The translations under genes and the position numbers were made by a program. A DNA stretch of 6,875 nucleotides from CAZYVA01 sp964650695. GTDB taxonomy: Bacteria > Bacillota > Clostridia > Lachnospirales > Lachnospiraceae. Every line of letters starts with the position of its first letter. Position 1 is the stretch's first letter. The stretch is taken from assembly GCA_964650695.1 (NCBI GenBank), contig CAZYVA010000093.1, positions 1 to 6,875 on the forward strand, given 5' to 3'. The notes under the pieces were generated by a model, which had not been told where the DNA came from, made no database searches, and was given only the letters and a program-made list of their open reading frames with translations. This document shows, in pieces, positions 1 to 5,428 of the stretch.

Positions 1-29
1 GAGCGAATGTCAAGTTAGGAAACTGGCGG

Positions 30-147
30 CAAGTCACTGTACGAACCTATTATAGCTGCGTATACTAGGCAGCGGCGTGTGGGGTCACTCGGACACACAC
101 GGGAGAGTGTACAGTCACCACTTGTCGTACTGGACATCATAGTACGA
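30..147 (+). ncRNA. Putative structured 5' leader of the S10 operon (three-way junction plus hairpin)
   Basis: These non-coding bases before rpsJ fold by hand into a compact structure. P1 pairs 30-34 with 120-124 (CAAGT/ACTTG). After a small internal loop it continues as 36-43 with 108-115 (ACTGTACG/TGTACAGT, one G-U). P1 encloses two hairpins: P2, 46-54 with 61-69, eight pairs around one T-C mismatch and a 6-nt loop; and P3, 76-81 with 96-101 (CGTGTG/CACACG). P4, 125-131 with 141-147 (TCGTACT/AGTACGA, 9-nt loop), starts directly after P1 and ends three bases before the GGAGG at 151-155. S10 operons in other bacteria carry autoregulatory leaders (L4 is the regulator in E. coli), so a ribosomal protein leader is a reasonable inference. 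The ligand is unknown and I cannot match it to a named RNA family. The transcription start lies at an unseen position, possibly before the window. Confidence 0.6.
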
Positions 148-150
148 AAA

Positions 151-166
151 GGAGGCGGCTTTTTTT
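151..166 (+). promoter_or_regulatory. rpsJ ribosome binding site with T7 spacer
   Basis: GGAGG at 151-155 lies 11 nt before the rpsJ ATG, a slightly long spacing. The bases just before the start are a run of seven T (160-166), unlike any other junction in the window. AAAAG (147-151) is complementary to CTTTT (159-163), which would place most of the Shine-Dalgarno in a 7-nt loop. That small stem shares A147 with the upstream hairpin, so the two could trade off. The site decides the rpsJ start. Confidence 0.75.
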
Positions 167-484
167 ATGGCAAGTCAAATTATGAGGATCACGTTAAAAG
201 CGTATGACCATCAGTTAGTAGATGCATCCGCAAAAAAAATCATCGAAACTGTTAAGAAAAATGGATCACAGGTGAGCGGCCCGGTCCCTCTTCCGACAAA
301 GAAGGAAGTAGTCACGATTTTGAGGGCTGTCCATAAGTACAAGGATTCCAGGGAGCAGTTTGAGCAAAGGACCCATAAGAGACTGATCGATATCATCACG
401 CCGACCCAGAAGACAGTGGATGCATTGTCCAGGCTGGAGATGCCGGCGGGTGTGTATATTGATATTAAGATGAAGAATAAATGA
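167..484 (+). CDS. rpsJ: 30S ribosomal protein S10 (NusE)
   Basis: S10 is a component of the 30S head and, as NusE, binds NusB in transcription antitermination and NusG in transcription-translation coupling. The 105-residue product has the family's usual length. It begins with the characteristic IRITLKAYDHQLVD-like strand and helix (here MRITLKAYDHQLVDASAKKI, residues 6-25). It continues with the conserved GPVPLPTKKE segment at about 38-47, the HKYKDSREQFEQRTHKRLID loop region at about 56-75, and a C-terminal strand ending VYIDIKMKNK. The ATG at 167 is chosen because GGAGG precedes it and because the next Met (residue 6) would cut into the first strand. It is the first gene of the cluster and follows a structured leader. 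Its six arginines are five AGG and one AGA, a codon bias shared with the next genes. Identification is secure. Confidence 0.98.
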   Translation: MASQIMRITLKAYDHQLVDASAKKIIETVKKNGSQVSGPVPLPTKKEVVTILRAVHKYKDSREQFEQRTHKRLIDIITPTQKTVDALSRLEMPAGVYIDIKMKNK

Positions 485-514
485 TTCATCGGAGAGACAA
501 CACAAAGCAGTTAT

Positions 515-548
515 TCCTATCATTTAGGATGAACGCGGTTTCGCGTTC
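515..548 (+). promoter_or_regulatory. Two adjacent hairpins in the rpsJ-rplC spacer
   Basis: The 91-nt spacer (485-575) is the longest between genes here. It holds two adjacent perfect inverted repeats: TCCTA (515-519) with TAGGA (525-529) around a 5-nt loop, and GAACGCG (531-537) with CGCGTTC (542-548) around a GTTT loop. An alternative pairing, ATTTA (522-526) with TAAAT (554-558), would open the first hairpin and extend the second through an internal loop toward the rplC ribosome binding site at 562-567. No T tract follows, so this is not an intrinsic terminator. A role in translation control, RNA processing or stability is inference only. Confidence 0.5.
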
Positions 549-561
549 CGCTGTAAATCAC

Positions 562-567
562 AGGAGG
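562..567 (+). promoter_or_regulatory. rplC Shine-Dalgarno that decides the start codon
   Basis: AGGAGG lies 8 nt before the ATG at 576 but only 2 nt before an in-frame ATG at 570. The spacing supports 576, which also gives the usual L3 beginning (MKKAILATKVGMTQIF). Confidence 0.85.
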
Positions 568-575
568 TAATGATA

Positions 576-1256
576 ATGAAGAAAGCTATTTTAGCTACGA
601 AAGTCGGAATGACCCAAATCTTCGCGGAGGATGGGACATTGACGCCTGTAACAGTCCTTCAGGCCGGGCCTTGCGTGGTGACGCAGGTCAAGACTATGGA
701 AAACGATGGTTACGAGGCCGTGCAGGTTGGCTTTGGCGAGAAAAAGGATAGAATCATCAAGAAGGATAAGAGTGGGAAAAAAGAAATCATCCACCGCCAC
801 GGGCTGACAAAAGCAGAACAGGGGCATTTGGCGAAGGCAGGGGTTTCCGGCAAGAGATTTTTAAGGGAATTTAAGCTTGAGGACGCATCCCGGTATGCTC
901 TTGGGCAGGAAATCAAAGTAGATGTTTTTGAGGCAGGGGATAAGGTTGACGCAACCGCAATCTCAAAAGGGAAGGGATTCCAGGGAGCGATCAAAAGGCA
1001 TGGGCAGCACAGGGGCCCTATGACGCACGGTTCCAAGTACCACCGCCATGCGGGTTCCAATGGAGCGGCTTCCGATCCGAGCAGGGTATTCAAGGGAAAG
1101 AAGATGCCGGGGCGGATGGGAGCTGTAAGGGTTACTGTCCAGAATCTTGAGGTGGTACGGGTGGACGCGGAAAATAACCTGCTGCTTGTAAAAGGTTCCG
1201 TACCGGGGCCAAAAAAATCTCTGGTAGCTGTTAAGGAAGCAGTAAAATCGCATTAG
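576..1256 (+). CDS. rplC: 50S ribosomal protein L3
   Basis: L3 is an early-assembling 50S protein whose central extension reaches toward the peptidyl-transferase centre. The 226-residue product (from ATG 576) starts with the typical AILATKVGMTQIF. Residues 118-141 fit the L3 family signature completely, including SKGKGFQG. The loop rich in Gly, His and Arg that follows (about 140-182: RHGQHRGPMTHG, FKGKKMPGRMG) is the central extension. The tip reads AGSNGAASDPSR, without the glutamine pair (GQNQ) that is modified by PrmB in E. coli, so that methylation is not expected; this comparison is from memory. The C-terminus NLLLVKGSVPGPKKSLV is standard. An ATG two codons upstream (570) is too close to the Shine-Dalgarno. 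The gene follows a hairpin-bearing 91-nt spacer and precedes rplD by 26 nt. Confidence 0.97.
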   Translation: MKKAILATKVGMTQIFAEDGTLTPVTVLQAGPCVVTQVKTMENDGYEAVQVGFGEKKDRIIKKDKSGKKEIIHRHGLTKAEQGHLAKAGVSGKRFLREFKLEDASRYALGQEIKVDVFEAGDKVDATAISKGKGFQGAIKRHGQHRGPMTHGSKYHRHAGSNGAASDPSRVFKGKKMPGRMGAVRVTVQNLEVVRVDAENNLLLVKGSVPGPKKSLVAVKEAVKSH

Positions 1257-1282
1257 GGCGGCAGGGAAGGAGGAAGATAAAG

Positions 1283-1903
1283 ATGGCAAACGTATCTGTT
1301 TATAATATGGAAGGCAAAGAAGTCGGCACGATGGAGTTAAGCGATGCGGTATTTGGCGTGGAGATCAATGAACATCTGGTGCATATGGCAGTTGTAAACC
1401 AGCTTGCCAACAAGCGCCAGGGGACACAGAAAGCAAAAACACGCGGAGAAGTATCCGGTGGCGGGAGAAAACCATGGAGGCAGAAAGGGACAGGCCGTGC
1501 AAGGCAGGGTTCCATAAGGGCGCCGCAGTGGACAGGGGGCGGAGTTGTATTTGCCCCGGTTCCGAGGGATTATTCCTTTAAAATGAATCGGAAGGAGAAG
1601 AGGGCGGCATTGAAGTCCGCGCTTTCTTCCAGGGTAGAAGAGGAGAAGCTGATTGTTGTTGATGAAATCACGCTGGATGAAATCAAGACGAAAAAATTTG
1701 TGGATATTTTGAAGAATCTGGATGTATGCAAGGCTTTGGTTGTATTAGAGGGAAGTAATTTGAATGTAGAGCTTTCTGCCAGGAATATTTCCGAGGTAAA
1801 GATGGCAAAGGTGAATACCATCAATGTGTATGACATCCTGAAATATAACACGGTGATCGCAACAAAAGCCGCTGTTGAAAAGATTGAGGAGGTGTACGCA
1901 TAA
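1283..1903 (+). CDS. rplD: 50S ribosomal protein L4
   Basis: L4 is an assembly protein of the 50S subunit whose long loop forms part of the exit-tunnel constriction and is a known site of macrolide-resistance changes. In E. coli it is also the autogenous repressor of the S10 operon. The 206-residue product has an N-terminal domain (1-43), then the basic loop at about 44-95 with RGEVSGGGRKPWRQKGTGRARQ (residues 54-75) and IRAPQWTGGGVVFAP (78-92). A C-terminal alpha/beta domain with LKSALSSR and a closing helix follows. The tunnel motif RQKGTGRAR (66-74) is intact. AAGGAGG at 1267-1273 stands 9 nt before the ATG. The stop and the rplW start share one base (TAATG), indicating translational coupling. 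Whether this L4 acts on the leader at 30-147 is an open and testable idea. Confidence 0.97.
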   Translation: MANVSVYNMEGKEVGTMELSDAVFGVEINEHLVHMAVVNQLANKRQGTQKAKTRGEVSGGGRKPWRQKGTGRARQGSIRAPQWTGGGVVFAPVPRDYSFKMNRKEKRAALKSALSSRVEEEKLIVVDEITLDEIKTKKFVDILKNLDVCKALVVLEGSNLNVELSARNISEVKMAKVNTINVYDILKYNTVIATKAAVEKIEEVYA

Positions 1904-2208
1904 TGGCTGATCTGAAATATTATGATGTAATCTTAAAGCCAGTTGTCACTGAGAAAAGCATGAGGCTGATGGCGGATAAGGAATATACGTTTTTTGTCCA
2001 TCCGGACGCTACAAAAACCCAGGTGAAAGAGGCAGTGGAAAGGATGTTTGCCGGGACAAAGGTACAGAGGGTCAATACGATGAACTGCCCTGGGAAGAAG
2101 AAAAGAACCCGCGGCTCAAACCAGTTTGGCAGGACGGCCAAGACAAAGAAAGCGATCGTCAAGCTCACGGATGACAGCGCAGAGATTGAGATTTTTGAGG
2201 GGCTTTAA
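1903..2208 (+). CDS. rplW: 50S ribosomal protein L23
   Basis: L23 sits at the polypeptide exit and is the docking site for trigger factor and the signal recognition particle. The 101-residue product matches the family: YYDVILKPVVTEKSM at residues 6-20, EYTFFVHPDATKTQVKEAVE in the middle, the basic loop with CPGKKKRTRG, and a final strand KKAIVKLTDDSAEIEIFEGL. Glu17 in the TEKS motif corresponds by my alignment to the trigger-factor-binding Glu18 of E. coli. The start ATG overlaps the rplD stop by one base, and its AGGAGG (1887-1892) lies inside the rplD coding region, so reinitiation by ribosomes finishing rplD is likely. A 33-nt spacer follows. Confidence 0.97.
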   Translation: MADLKYYDVILKPVVTEKSMRLMADKEYTFFVHPDATKTQVKEAVERMFAGTKVQRVNTMNCPGKKKRTRGSNQFGRTAKTKKAIVKLTDDSAEIEIFEGL

Positions 2209-2241
2209 AAACGAAGATAGTCAGATGAAAGGAGAACAACC

Positions 2242-3084
2242 ATGGGAATTAAGACATATAACCCGTATACGCCTTCCAGAAGGCATATGACAGGGTCTGA
2301 TTTTTCAGAGATCACAAAAAAAACCCCTGAGAAATCTTTGCTTGTTTCCAAGAACAAGCATGCGGGCCGTAACAATCAAGGGAAGATCACAGTAAGGCAC
2401 CGCGGCGGCGGAGCGAAGAAAAAATACAGGATCATTGATTTTAAAAGGACTAAGGACGGCATCCCGGCTACCGTGATCGGGATTGAATACGATCCGAACC
2501 GGACAGCGAATATCGCGCTGATCTGTTACGCGGATGGAAAAAAAGCATACATCCTCGCACCGGAAGGGTTGACAGACGGCATGAAGGTCATGAGTGGGCC
2601 GGAAGCGGAAATCCATGTTGGGAATTGCCTCCCGCTTTCCGAAATCCCGGTAGGCACGCAGATCCACAATATCGAGTTGTATCCGGGAAGAGGCGGGCAG
2701 TTGGTACGTTCTGCGGGAAACAGTGCGCAGCTCATGGCAAAAGAAGGGAAATATGCGACTCTCAGGCTTCCTTCCGGCGAGATGAGGAGGATCCTGAGTG
2801 TGTGCAGGGCTTCGATAGGCGTTGTTGGGAATGGAGACCATAACTTGATCAATATCGGAAAAGCGGGGCGTAAACGCCATATGGGCATCCGTCCGACTGT
2901 CCGCGGCTCTGCTATGAACCCGAACGACCATCCGCATGGCGGCGGTGAGGGGAAAGCCGGGATTGGGCGCCCGGGTCCGTGTACACCATGGGGCAAGCCG
3001 GCGCTTGGCCTTAAGACGAGAAAGAAAAATAAAGCTTCGAATAAATTGATTGTAAGAAGAAGAGACGGAAGAGCAATCAAATAA
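2242..3084 (+). CDS. rplB: 50S ribosomal protein L2
   Basis: L2 is the largest and one of the most conserved 50S proteins; it supports subunit association and lies close to the peptidyl-transferase centre. The 280-residue product has the standard start (MGIKTYNPYTPSRR), the RNA-binding OB and SH3-like domains through about residue 200, with KNKHAGRNNQGKITVRHRGG early on. The C-terminal extension contains SAMNPNDHPHGGGEG. Asp229, His230 and His232 of this motif match the Asp228, His229 and His231 region studied in E. coli. The segment GRPGPCTPWGKPALGLKTR is the Gram-positive/Clostridia form, longer than that of E. coli. GGAG at 2231-2234, 7 nt before the ATG, supports the start. Long open frames on the opposite strand inside this gene are shadows of its codon structure. 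Confidence 0.98.
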   Translation: MGIKTYNPYTPSRRHMTGSDFSEITKKTPEKSLLVSKNKHAGRNNQGKITVRHRGGGAKKKYRIIDFKRTKDGIPATVIGIEYDPNRTANIALICYADGKKAYILAPEGLTDGMKVMSGPEAEIHVGNCLPLSEIPVGTQIHNIELYPGRGGQLVRSAGNSAQLMAKEGKYATLRLPSGEMRRILSVCRASIGVVGNGDHNLINIGKAGRKRHMGIRPTVRGSAMNPNDHPHGGGEGKAGIGRPGPCTPWGKPALGLKTRKKNKASNKLIVRRRDGRAIK

Positions 3085-3107
3085 TTTTCACGAGGAGGTT
3101 TGAATTT

Positions 3108-3389
3108 ATGGCACGTTCAATAAAAAAAGGACCATTTGCAGACGCGAGCTTGTTGAAGAAGATTGACGCTATGAATGCCGCAGGCGAGAAGTCTGTGATT
3201 AAGACTTGGTCCCGCCGTTCTACAATCTTCCCAAGCATGGTCGGGCATACGATTGCCGTCCATGACGGGAGAAGGCATGTCCCTGTATATATCACGGAGG
3301 ATATGGTCGGGCACAAGCTTGGGGAGTTTGCTGCCACACGGACATACAGAGGGCATGGGAAAGACGAAAAGAAATCAAAGGTTAGATGA
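3108..3389 (+). CDS. rpsS: 30S ribosomal protein S19
   Basis: S19 lies in the 30S head near the A site, paired with S13, and takes part in the inter-subunit bridge region. The 93-residue product has normal length. It opens with the conserved ARSIKKGPF (residues 2-10), has TWSRRSTIFPSMVGHTIAVHDG (33-54, quoted in part), and fits the S19 signature from Asp53 to Thr77 (DG, VPVYITEDMVGHKLGEF, ATR). The tail is basic. AGGAGG at 3093-3098 is 9 nt before the ATG. It lies 23 nt after rplB and before rplV, its usual place. Nothing is missing. Confidence 0.98.
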   Translation: MARSIKKGPFADASLLKKIDAMNAAGEKSVIKTWSRRSTIFPSMVGHTIAVHDGRRHVPVYITEDMVGHKLGEFAATRTYRGHGKDEKKSKVR

Positions 3390-3412
3390 TGTAGTGAAAG
3401 GAGGGTTCATCC

Positions 3413-3799
3413 GTGGCAAAAGGACACAGATCCCAGATTAAGAGAGAAAGAAATGCTAATAAAGACACGAGGCCTTCTGCTAAGCTGTCTTATGCAAGGG
3501 TTTCTGTCACAAAAGCGTGCTTTGTGTTGGATGCCGTCAGAGGCAAGGATGTGACGACAGCGCTTGGAATTCTGACTTACAATCCGAGATATGCTTCAAG
3601 CGTTATCAAGAAGCTGTTGGAATCCGCGATTGCAAATGCAGAAAACAATAATGGAATGAATGCGGCCAACCTTTATATTGCGGAGGCATACGCAAATAAA
3701 GGGCCGACGATGAAAAGAATCAGGCCGAGGGCACAGGGAAGGGCTTACAGGATCGAGAAGAGAACGAGCCATATCACGCTTGTGCTTGATGAGAGATAA
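3413..3799 (+). CDS. rplV: 50S ribosomal protein L22, with N-terminal extension and GTG start
   Basis: L22 spans the 50S subunit and lines the exit tunnel with a long beta hairpin, a known site of macrolide-resistance changes. The product has 128 residues, about 15-20 more than the usual 110-115. The excess is a hydrophilic, strongly basic N-terminal segment (about 1-24, MAKGHRSQIKRERNANKDTR) before the core begins at LSYARVSVTKACFVLDAVRG. The tunnel hairpin (about 94-121) with GPTMKRIRPRAQGRAYRIEK is intact. The core start reads SVTKACFVLD where most bacteria have a SPRKARLV-like sequence; I recall similar forms from Lachnospiraceae. The GTG at 3413 has AGGAGG 8 nt upstream (3399-3404), so the extension is very probably translated. 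All 14 arginines use AGG or AGA. The stop codon overlaps the rpsC Shine-Dalgarno. Confidence 0.95.
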   Translation: MAKGHRSQIKRERNANKDTRPSAKLSYARVSVTKACFVLDAVRGKDVTTALGILTYNPRYASSVIKKLLESAIANAENNNGMNAANLYIAEAYANKGPTMKRIRPRAQGRAYRIEKRTSHITLVLDER

Positions 3800-3810
3800 G
3801 GAGGAAGGAC

Positions 3811-4464
3811 ATGGGACAGAAAGTAAATCCTCATGGTTTAAGGGTTGGCATAATCAAAGACTGGGACTCCAGGTGGTATGCAGAAAAGGATTTCGCCGAT
3901 TACTTAATCGAAGACCATGAAATCAGAACGTATCTTAAAAAGAGGTTATACAGCGCCGGTGTTTCCAAGATGGAGATCGAGCGGGCATCCGACCGTGTGA
4001 AAATTACGGTTTACACCGCAAAGCCAGGTGTGGTGATCGGAAAAGGCGGCGCGGAGATTGAGAAGGTAAAGAACGAACTTACGAAGTTTACAGACAAAAA
4101 GCTGATCATAGATATCAAGGAAATCAAGAAGCCGGACAAGGACGCGCAGCTCGTGGCGGAAAATATTGCCCAGCAGCTTGAGAACCGTATTTCTTTCCGG
4201 CGCGCGATGAAGTCCTGTATGTCGAGGACGATGAAGGCAGGGGCGCTTGGGATCAAATCTTCCGTATCCGGCCGTCTGGGCGGCGCAGATATGGCACGTA
4301 CAGAGTTTTACAGCGAGGGTACGATCCCGCTTCAGACGTTGAGGGCAGATATCGACTATGGATTCGCTGAGGCCAATACGACTTATGGGAAGGTCGGCGT
4401 GAAAGTCTGGATTTATAAGGGTGAAATTCTTCCGGAAAAAGCGGCCAAGGAAGGGAGAGATTAA
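3811..4464 (+). CDS. rpsC: 30S ribosomal protein S3
   Basis: S3 forms part of the mRNA entry pore on the 30S subunit and contributes to its mRNA helicase activity. The 217-residue product starts with GQKVNPHGLRVGI (2-14). A type II KH domain follows at about 38-106, with the GKGG loop at 77-80. Arg130, Arg131 and Lys134 in FRRAMK correspond to the helicase residues Arg131, Arg132 and Lys135 of E. coli by my alignment. The C-terminal domain carries SGRLGGADMARTEFYSEG (153-170), IPLQTLRADIDYG and the closing GVKVWIYKGE of the S3 signature. The Shine-Dalgarno AAGGAGG (3798-3804) includes the last bases of the rplV stop, 6 nt before the ATG, implying coupling. The gap to rplP is only 2 nt. Confidence 0.98.
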   Translation: MGQKVNPHGLRVGIIKDWDSRWYAEKDFADYLIEDHEIRTYLKKRLYSAGVSKMEIERASDRVKITVYTAKPGVVIGKGGAEIEKVKNELTKFTDKKLIIDIKEIKKPDKDAQLVAENIAQQLENRISFRRAMKSCMSRTMKAGALGIKSSVSGRLGGADMARTEFYSEGTIPLQTLRADIDYGFAEANTTYGKVGVKVWIYKGEILPEKAAKEGRD

Positions 4465-4466
4465 TC

Positions 4467-4904
4467 ATGTTAATGCCAAAAAGAGTGAAACGTCGTAAAC
4501 AGTTCCGTGGAAGCATGAAAGGGAAAGCGCTTCGCGGAAATAAGATTACCAATGGTGAATATGGGCTTGTTGCAACGGAGCCTTGCTGGATACGTTCCAA
4601 CCAAATTGAGGCTGCCCGTGTTGCCATGACGCGTTATGTCAAGCGTGGCGGAAAAGTCTGGATCAAGATATTCCCTGACAAACCTGTAACTACGAAACCA
4701 GCCGAAACACGTATGGGTTCCGGGAAGGGAACCTTGGAATACTGGGTGGCAGTGGTGAAACCGGGACGCGTGATGTTTGAGATCGCGGATGTGCCGGAGG
4801 AGGTGGCGAGAGAAGCCCTCCGTCTTGCAATGCATAAGCTGCCCTGTAAATGCAAAATCGTTTCTCGCGCAGACTTAGAAGGCGGTGATAACAGTGAAAA
4901 TTAG
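4467..4904 (+). CDS. rplP: 50S ribosomal protein L16
   Basis: L16 binds near the A site and the central protuberance and is needed for late 50S assembly. The 145-residue product is at the long end of the family. It begins MLMPKRVKRRKQFRG, and both family signatures are present: KRGGKVWIKIFP (59-70) and RMGSGKGTLEYW (82-93). Arg82 aligns with the E. coli arginine that is hydroxylated in that organism; there is no evidence of that here. The ATG at 4467 is preferred over 4473 because an AAGGGAG element (4451-4457) lies 9 nt upstream and MLMP is a common L16 start. The Shine-Dalgarno is weaker than its neighbours' and lies in rpsC, so coupling is likely. Arginine codons are 9 CGT, 3 CGC, 2 AGA and no AGG, unlike the upstream genes. 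The end overlaps rpmC by 11 nt. Confidence 0.97.
   Translation: MLMPKRVKRRKQFRGSMKGKALRGNKITNGEYGLVATEPCWIRSNQIEAARVAMTRYVKRGGKVWIKIFPDKPVTTKPAETRMGSGKGTLEYWVAVVKPGRVMFEIADVPEEVAREALRLAMHKLPCKCKIVSRADLEGGDNSEN
4879..4889 (+). promoter_or_regulatory. rpmC ribosome binding site inside rplP
   Basis: AAGGCGGTGAT differs from the ideal AAGGAGGTGAT by one base. It lies within the last codons of rplP. GGCGG at 4881-4885 is 8 nt before the GTG at 4894, so it selects that start. The GTG at 4885, in the same frame, is part of the Shine-Dalgarno itself and is an unlikely start. Confidence 0.75.
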
Positions 4905-5103
4905 TGCATTTTTGGAAGATTTAAGGACAAAATCAATTGCGGAGCTGAAGGAAGAATTAGTAGCTGCTAAGAAGGAACTTTTTAACTTAAGGTTCCAGAA
5001 CGCGACCAACCAGTTAGACAATACAAGCAGGATCCGGGAAGTCAGGAAAAACATTGCCCGGATACAGACCGTAATTACAGAAAAGGACTTCCAGAACAAA
5101 TAG
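4894..5103 (+). CDS. rpmC: 50S ribosomal protein L29, GTG start
   Basis: L29 is a small two-helix protein near the exit-tunnel opening that neighbours L23 and helps form the docking platform for nascent-chain factors. From GTG 4894 the product has 69 residues, the usual size. It begins MKISAFLEDLRTKS and has helix 1 AELKEELVAAKKELFNLRFQ (16-35). The signature-bearing helix 2, with LDNTSRIREVRKNIARIQTV (41-60), follows. The alternative GTG at 4885 would add MIT before a Val, but overlaps the Shine-Dalgarno. The gene overlaps the end of rplP by 11 nt, so it is probably translated by ribosomes finishing rplP. A 51-nt spacer to rpsQ follows; it has only weak potential pairing (5118-5130). Confidence 0.95.
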   Translation: MKISAFLEDLRTKSIAELKEELVAAKKELFNLRFQNATNQLDNTSRIREVRKNIARIQTVITEKDFQNK

Positions 5104-5154
5104 CCCGAAACAGGGAGAGGAGAATTTCCTTAAAAGAAAGGAGCAAAAAAGACC

Positions 5155-5409
5155 GTGGAAAGAAATCTCAGGAAAACCCGAGTTGGCAAGGTTGTCAGTG
5201 ACAAAATGGAAAAAACCATAGTGGTTGCTGTCGAGGATCATGTAAAACATCCGCTTTATAAAAAGATTGTAAAGAGGACACGCAAATTAAAGGCACATGA
5301 TGAGAACAATGCATGCCATATTGGGGATAAGGTAAAGGTCATGGAGACAAGGCCGCTGTCCAAGGACAAGAGATGGAGGCTTGTCGAGATTATGGAGAAA
5401 GCAAAATAG
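5155..5409 (+). CDS. rpsQ: 30S ribosomal protein S17, GTG start
   Basis: S17 is a primary 16S rRNA-binding protein with an OB fold that acts early in 30S assembly. The 84-residue product has the normal length. It starts ERNLRKTRVGKVVSDKMEKT (2-21), with the conserved KTI strand. HPLYKKIVKRTRKLKAHDE follows (32-50), and then the exact family signature GDKVKVMETRPLS (57-69) and WRLVEIMEKAK at the end. The start is GTG at 5155. AAAGGAG (5137-5143) lies 11 nt upstream, a rather long spacing; no in-frame ATG comes before Met18, which lies inside the first strand, so GTG is the only sensible start. Neighbours are rpmC and rplN, the standard order. Confidence 0.96.
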   Translation: MERNLRKTRVGKVVSDKMEKTIVVAVEDHVKHPLYKKIVKRTRKLKAHDENNACHIGDKVKVMETRPLSKDKRWRLVEIMEKAK

Positions 5410-5413
5410 CATA

Positions 5414-5419
5414 AGGAGG
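5414..5419 (+). promoter_or_regulatory. rplN Shine-Dalgarno that decides the start codon
   Basis: AGGAGG lies 9 nt before the ATG at 5429. The frame is open further upstream to an ATG at 5381, inside rpsQ, but that start would add 16 residues with no L14 similarity and lacks this site. Confidence 0.85.
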
Positions 5420-5428
5420 GAAACCTAC

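Noticed and set aside
48..66. TATTAT (48-53) and TATACT (61-66) as sigma-A -10 boxes for rpsJ
   Set aside because: No convincing TTGACA-like box lies 16-18 nt upstream of either, and both fall in a near-perfect hairpin (46-69) that explains them better. A promoter cannot be fully excluded.
125..166. Hairpin 125-147 plus T7 (160-166) as an intrinsic terminator or attenuator
   Set aside because: The stem ends 12 nt before the T run and the gap holds the Shine-Dalgarno. Terminators need the T run directly after the stem.
710..1093. 127-codon minus-strand open frame inside rplC
   Set aside because: Shadow of the L3 gene; product resembles no family I know.
2625..2843. 72-codon + strand frame inside rplB
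   Set aside because: Out of frame within a certain gene, no own ribosome binding site, no recognisable product.
2305..2937. 210-codon open frame on the minus strand inside rplB
   Set aside because: It lies wholly opposite a certain L2 gene, has no recognisable domain, and reflects codon structure of the + strand. The same applies to the minus-strand frame at 2526-3080.
4885..4893. Alternative GTG start for L29 at 4885
   Set aside because: This GTG is part of the Shine-Dalgarno AAGGCGGTGAT. The GTG at 4894 has the right spacing and the expected first residues.
5104..5154. Regulatory hairpin in the rpmC-rpsQ spacer (AGGA 5118-5121 with TCCT 5127-5130)
   Set aside because: Only four pairs, purine-rich surroundings make such matches likely by chance.
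5381..5428. Upstream in-frame ATG that would lengthen L14 by 16 residues
   Set aside because: It lies within rpsQ, lacks a Shine-Dalgarno, and the added residues do not belong to L14.
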